The position numbers were made by a program, and so were the translations under genes. A DNA stretch of 64,000 bases from Calliopsis andreniformis (lineage: Eukaryota > Arthropoda > Insecta > Hymenoptera > Andrenidae), in the NCBI RefSeq assembly GCF_051401765.1, contig NC_135071.1:16222961-16286960 (forward strand). Direction: 5' to 3'. Positions within the stretch are counted from its first letter, which is position 1. Every line of letters starts with the position of its first letter. Under the pieces are notes generated by a model that did not search any database, was not told the DNA's origin, and saw only the letters and a program-made list of their open reading frames with translations. Positions 60,940 to 64,000 of this stretch are shown here, in pieces.

Positions 60940-61400
60940 ATGATATTAATAGACATCGAAATAAAGTCTGATTTGAAATACAATATAGTAGACATCTATT
61001 AAAACGATCTACCCTTTTGGTATCGTTTCGTGCTTTATGGAATACCGCCACGCTGGCGACCGTCGTGTTTCATATTTTACGACAGAATAGGTAACAGCTC
61101 ATATCGAGGCCTGGTACATTGTTTCCGAGAATATTAAATAATATTAATATGTCATAGACCATCGAAATAACATGTAATGTGAAATAATATTCCATAGTTC
61201 CTTATTAAAACATTTTATTGATTGAATATTCCCTGCACAACGACGTTTCATGCATTATAAAACACAGTGACGCGTTTCCTATGCATTTCATATTTTATGA
61301 CAGAATTCGTTGTCCCGATACCACATCGATATTCAGGATAGCGTATCGGAGAATATGGAATCGATACTTTTTGCACAATATTCCATGTTTGCCTTTCCAT
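60940..61400 (+). repeat. Diverged tandem duplication, period about 205-217 bp
   Basis: ATCGAAATAA near 60,955 and 61,160, TATTAAAAC near 60,998 and 61,204, TTTCATATTTTACGACAGAAT near 61,069 and its TTTCATATTTTATGACAGAAT partner near 61,286, and GAGAATAT near 61,128 and 61,350 recur in the same order. Two copies, clearly diverged. Confidence 0.65.
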
Positions 61401-63256
61401 ATATTAGCATCCTATCGTATATACACAACAAAGCTACGGAACATTAATATACCAACCCTTCGATTCACGAAATTATTTCCCAAGCATTCTATAAAACGCT
61501 CTTCTTTTTAATAAAATAAAATGATTTTATATATACCTCTAGAAATTCAGACTGCACAAGAAGATGAATCGACATGCAATAATCACTCTGTCCAGAATCA
61601 TAAATGTACTAGCGTGTCGAACAAGAAAGCTTACTGCCTAATAAAGCCATCCTGTTGGCTATTGTGACTGTTGGCTATTACGAAACGAATAAGGTTGAGG
61701 GGGGGCTTAGCTCGTCCCTGCCAATGAAGATAAGCAGTAAAAAGGAGTACGAGGTAAGACTGTCTTTGCTACTTAAGGGGTCAGACCAAATAAGAAGTTC
61801 ACGATGTTAACTCGCACAGTGTAATCGTGTATATGCTCCGCAAAGTAGCATGGTGAATAATTGATACCTCGAAGGAGCTCGTGACTCCAGGAAAACGATT
61901 CCGCTCGATTCCGTGCGCATTGAGATTCACGGTGAACGTTGAAATTGCAAAGTAACTCGAAACTGGAAGGGAATGTAACTTTCAGGGAAACGGGGACGAG
62001 ACGCTGAAAGCTTCAAAAATATAAAATCGACGTTCGAAATGGACATTTGAGGAATAATATAGTGACGAAAATTGAGAACAGTTCGAACACAAGATATGTA
62101 TAGTTCGAGTCATAGGTTTCATGTTAATTATCATAAAACCCCCTAAGAATAATTCCTCACGACTCAAAATTATACATAGATGATAAATTCAAAATAACAA
62201 ATGTTCGATAAGACAAGTCGTAAAAATAATTTTAGGCTTGAAAAATTTCGAAAATTCTTATTCAAGTATTTATTAGTAAAAGTACCATTAATTGTATTTT
62301 TAATAATACTGAATTCGATTTTACATCACTTAATACACCAATGAAGAAGAGGGTCCATTGATCATCTCTCACCTACGACACGCAACTCCTCAAAAATATG
62401 AGTAACCAACGTCGAGATTAACTCGAAGACGGACCCAGCGCAAATGTGTCGGTCGTGCCTCCGCGACGCCCCTTTTATACCCCCACTCGACCTTGTTTTG
62501 ATCGAGAATGTCCCAACGACGCTTCCGTCGTCTAGCCTTCCATCGATTTTCATTTATCCGCTCAGACGTGGCGCAAAATAAATTTCCCCATGCCCTCATG
62601 CTAATTTTGTCATCGACCGCTCACCCCCTGCGCGACCCACCCCTTGAACAAGACACTTATCTTTATTTATTGTATTTATTAACGAGCAAGAAAGCCCAAT
62701 TTGTACAAGAAAAAAACACAATAAAGGATCACAAAAAACGTATACAAAGAAAATCGATATTATACACTATCATGTAGATTCGTACATAGTTAATATTTAA
62801 AAATATCAATGCTACTAGTAAAAAAAGTCATCCTGGTTACTATAGTTAATGACCATCAGGCAGATTCTGACGAATGGGTCTAGAAAGTTGAAATTAGATG
62901 CAAAGATTGGCGGTCGAAATGAGAGAGGGTGTAAGGTAGCTCTGAAAGGAGCATTAAAATTAATGGAAGAAGTTGTGTAATAGTTTGTGTGCCCATGAAT
63001 GATATTATAAACATTAAACATTAAACATTTCCGTCGTTAAACGTTCACAGTGGCACAGACATGCGACAGGGAGCCATCGAACGAGTTCGTGACCACGAGG
63101 GATAAAGCAAAGGGCGGTCTGAACCGCGACGTAATCGGGGGTGGAATTCCAGCCGCGTGAAATATCAATCTTCGAAGGGGTGGGACGCTTCGACGCCGTC
63201 CACGGCCCGATTTTCTAGAGCAACCGCGGCATTATCGGCGCGGTATGGTTCTAATA

Positions 63257-63340
63257 GCGTTAGGAAGCCTCCTGTTACCGCCGGAAGAAATTTCGGAGTC
63301 ATCCGGTTCGCGGCAAATGCACAGTATGCAAACCTCTGCC
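63257..63340 (+). repeat. Copy 2 of the CpG-rich dispersed pair
   Basis: Partner of 60,108-60,190. The perfect core is CGCCGGAAGAAATTT, with similar flanks over about 80 bases. Both copies sit in CpG-rich islands upstream of dysc exon 1. Confidence 0.65.
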
Positions 63341-64000
63341 GCGGTGCTTCGTGTGGCCATCGATCGGCCGCCGAATCGACAGCAGCTATTTAATTCATAT
63401 ACGGAGGACGATCGATTCCGAGTTTGGACGTTAAACGAACACGTCCCCCGCGGCGATGTGTGCGGTCTTGGGTCAAATTTGTCTGGATCTAACTACATCT
63501 GTTTAAATTTATCGGGATTAATGTGGATTTAGGGGGACGCGTTGAATAATTATTTGTTGCCCGTGACAAATTGCTCGAGGCGTTGGTATGAGAGAATAAA
63601 TCGCTCTTGAATGTGGCTAAATGTCTGAGCAGCAAGGGACATCGCTTTAGTGTCGTTTTCAGATTTTTTATGGAACTTGGTATATGATTATAGTACAGTA
63701 GTATATCGAATAGAAGAATATTAGACATATAGTTGGTTTAGATTCTGGTATTTATGTTTCAGGGGGTGAAACGTCCACGAAGGTCCACAAAGTTGGGATG
63801 GAAAATGCATTTTCACAAATATCTCGAAATTTATTTACGTCATGTCATTGCTTACTAAAAACATGCATTATGTATTTTTGTGAGGATGTATTTTACTCTA
63901 CTTTGGAAGTGATTTCTACCCCTAGATGTATAGGCGTCCCTGCAGGAAAGATCATCGATCAGACAAGAAATCCTGAAGGCTGGAACCGAGGCATTTCCCT

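Larger units (their letters stand above)
58835..64000 (-). other. Region upstream of exon 1: probable 5' intron or promoter
   Basis: No coding exon and no helical-domain-like frame on the minus strand. It holds an AGACGTCT palindrome cluster (60,366-60,440), a diverged tandem duplication (about 60,940-61,400), a pair of related 80-base segments (60,108-60,190 and 63,257-63,340), and CpG-rich blocks (59,880-60,260, 62,350-62,640, 63,030-63,480). Because exon 1 starts at a splice acceptor, at least one 5' exon must lie here or beyond the right edge. Confidence 0.55.

Noticed and set aside
1..64000. CRISPR arrays, bacterial-type operons, rRNA
   Set aside because: None seen; the sequence is eukaryotic with spliced exons.

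Overview
The window looks like insect nuclear DNA, most likely from a hymenopteran and possibly a bee. It has an AT-rich background with short CpG-rich islands, long introns with canonical GT-AG sites, many small TA-flanked mariner/Tc1-like MITEs, and degenerate TTCAAATAT-type low-complexity blocks. There are no bacterial-style operons, CRISPR arrays, rRNA genes or convincing tRNA genes.

One gene dominates. It lies on the minus strand from about 58,834 down to position 72 and continues off the left edge. It is the insect whirlin homologue, called dyschronic (dysc) in Drosophila. I could assemble twelve exons (numbered 1 to 12 from the 5' end) whose reading phases all agree across eleven introns. 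They encode about 846 residues. In order these are: a Gly/His-rich N-terminus, a poly-Gln linker, PDZ1 (exons 2-4), PDZ2 (exons 4-5), a harmonin-homology helical domain (exon 6), a long acidic and Gly-rich linker (exons 7-11), and PDZ3 (exons 11-12, unfinished at the edge). No equivalent of the N-terminal helical domain of vertebrate whirlin was found upstream.

Layout from left to right: exons 12 and 11 (72-571); a 5.1 kb intron with two MITEs; exon 10 (5,654-5,878); a 19.8 kb intron holding a roughly 1.3 kb inverted duplication (8.8-10.1 kb), several hairpins and MITEs, and a probable plus-strand nested coding exon at 20,530-20,738; exons 9 and 8 (25.7-26.1 kb); exon 7 (30.1-30.2 kb); exons 6, 5 and 4 (33.9-35.2 kb); a 12.9 kb intron; exon 3 (48.1-48.2 kb), followed immediately by four GGGG runs in the transcript; a 9.4 kb intron; exons 2 and 1 (57.7-58.8 kb). 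From 58,835 to the right edge I see no coding exon, only repeats and CpG-rich blocks that could be 5' UTR, promoter or first intron.

The most unusual items are the large inverted duplication, the nested plus-strand exon, the period-10 G-run array beside the exon 3 donor, and a MITE family with GGGTGGAA ends present twice.
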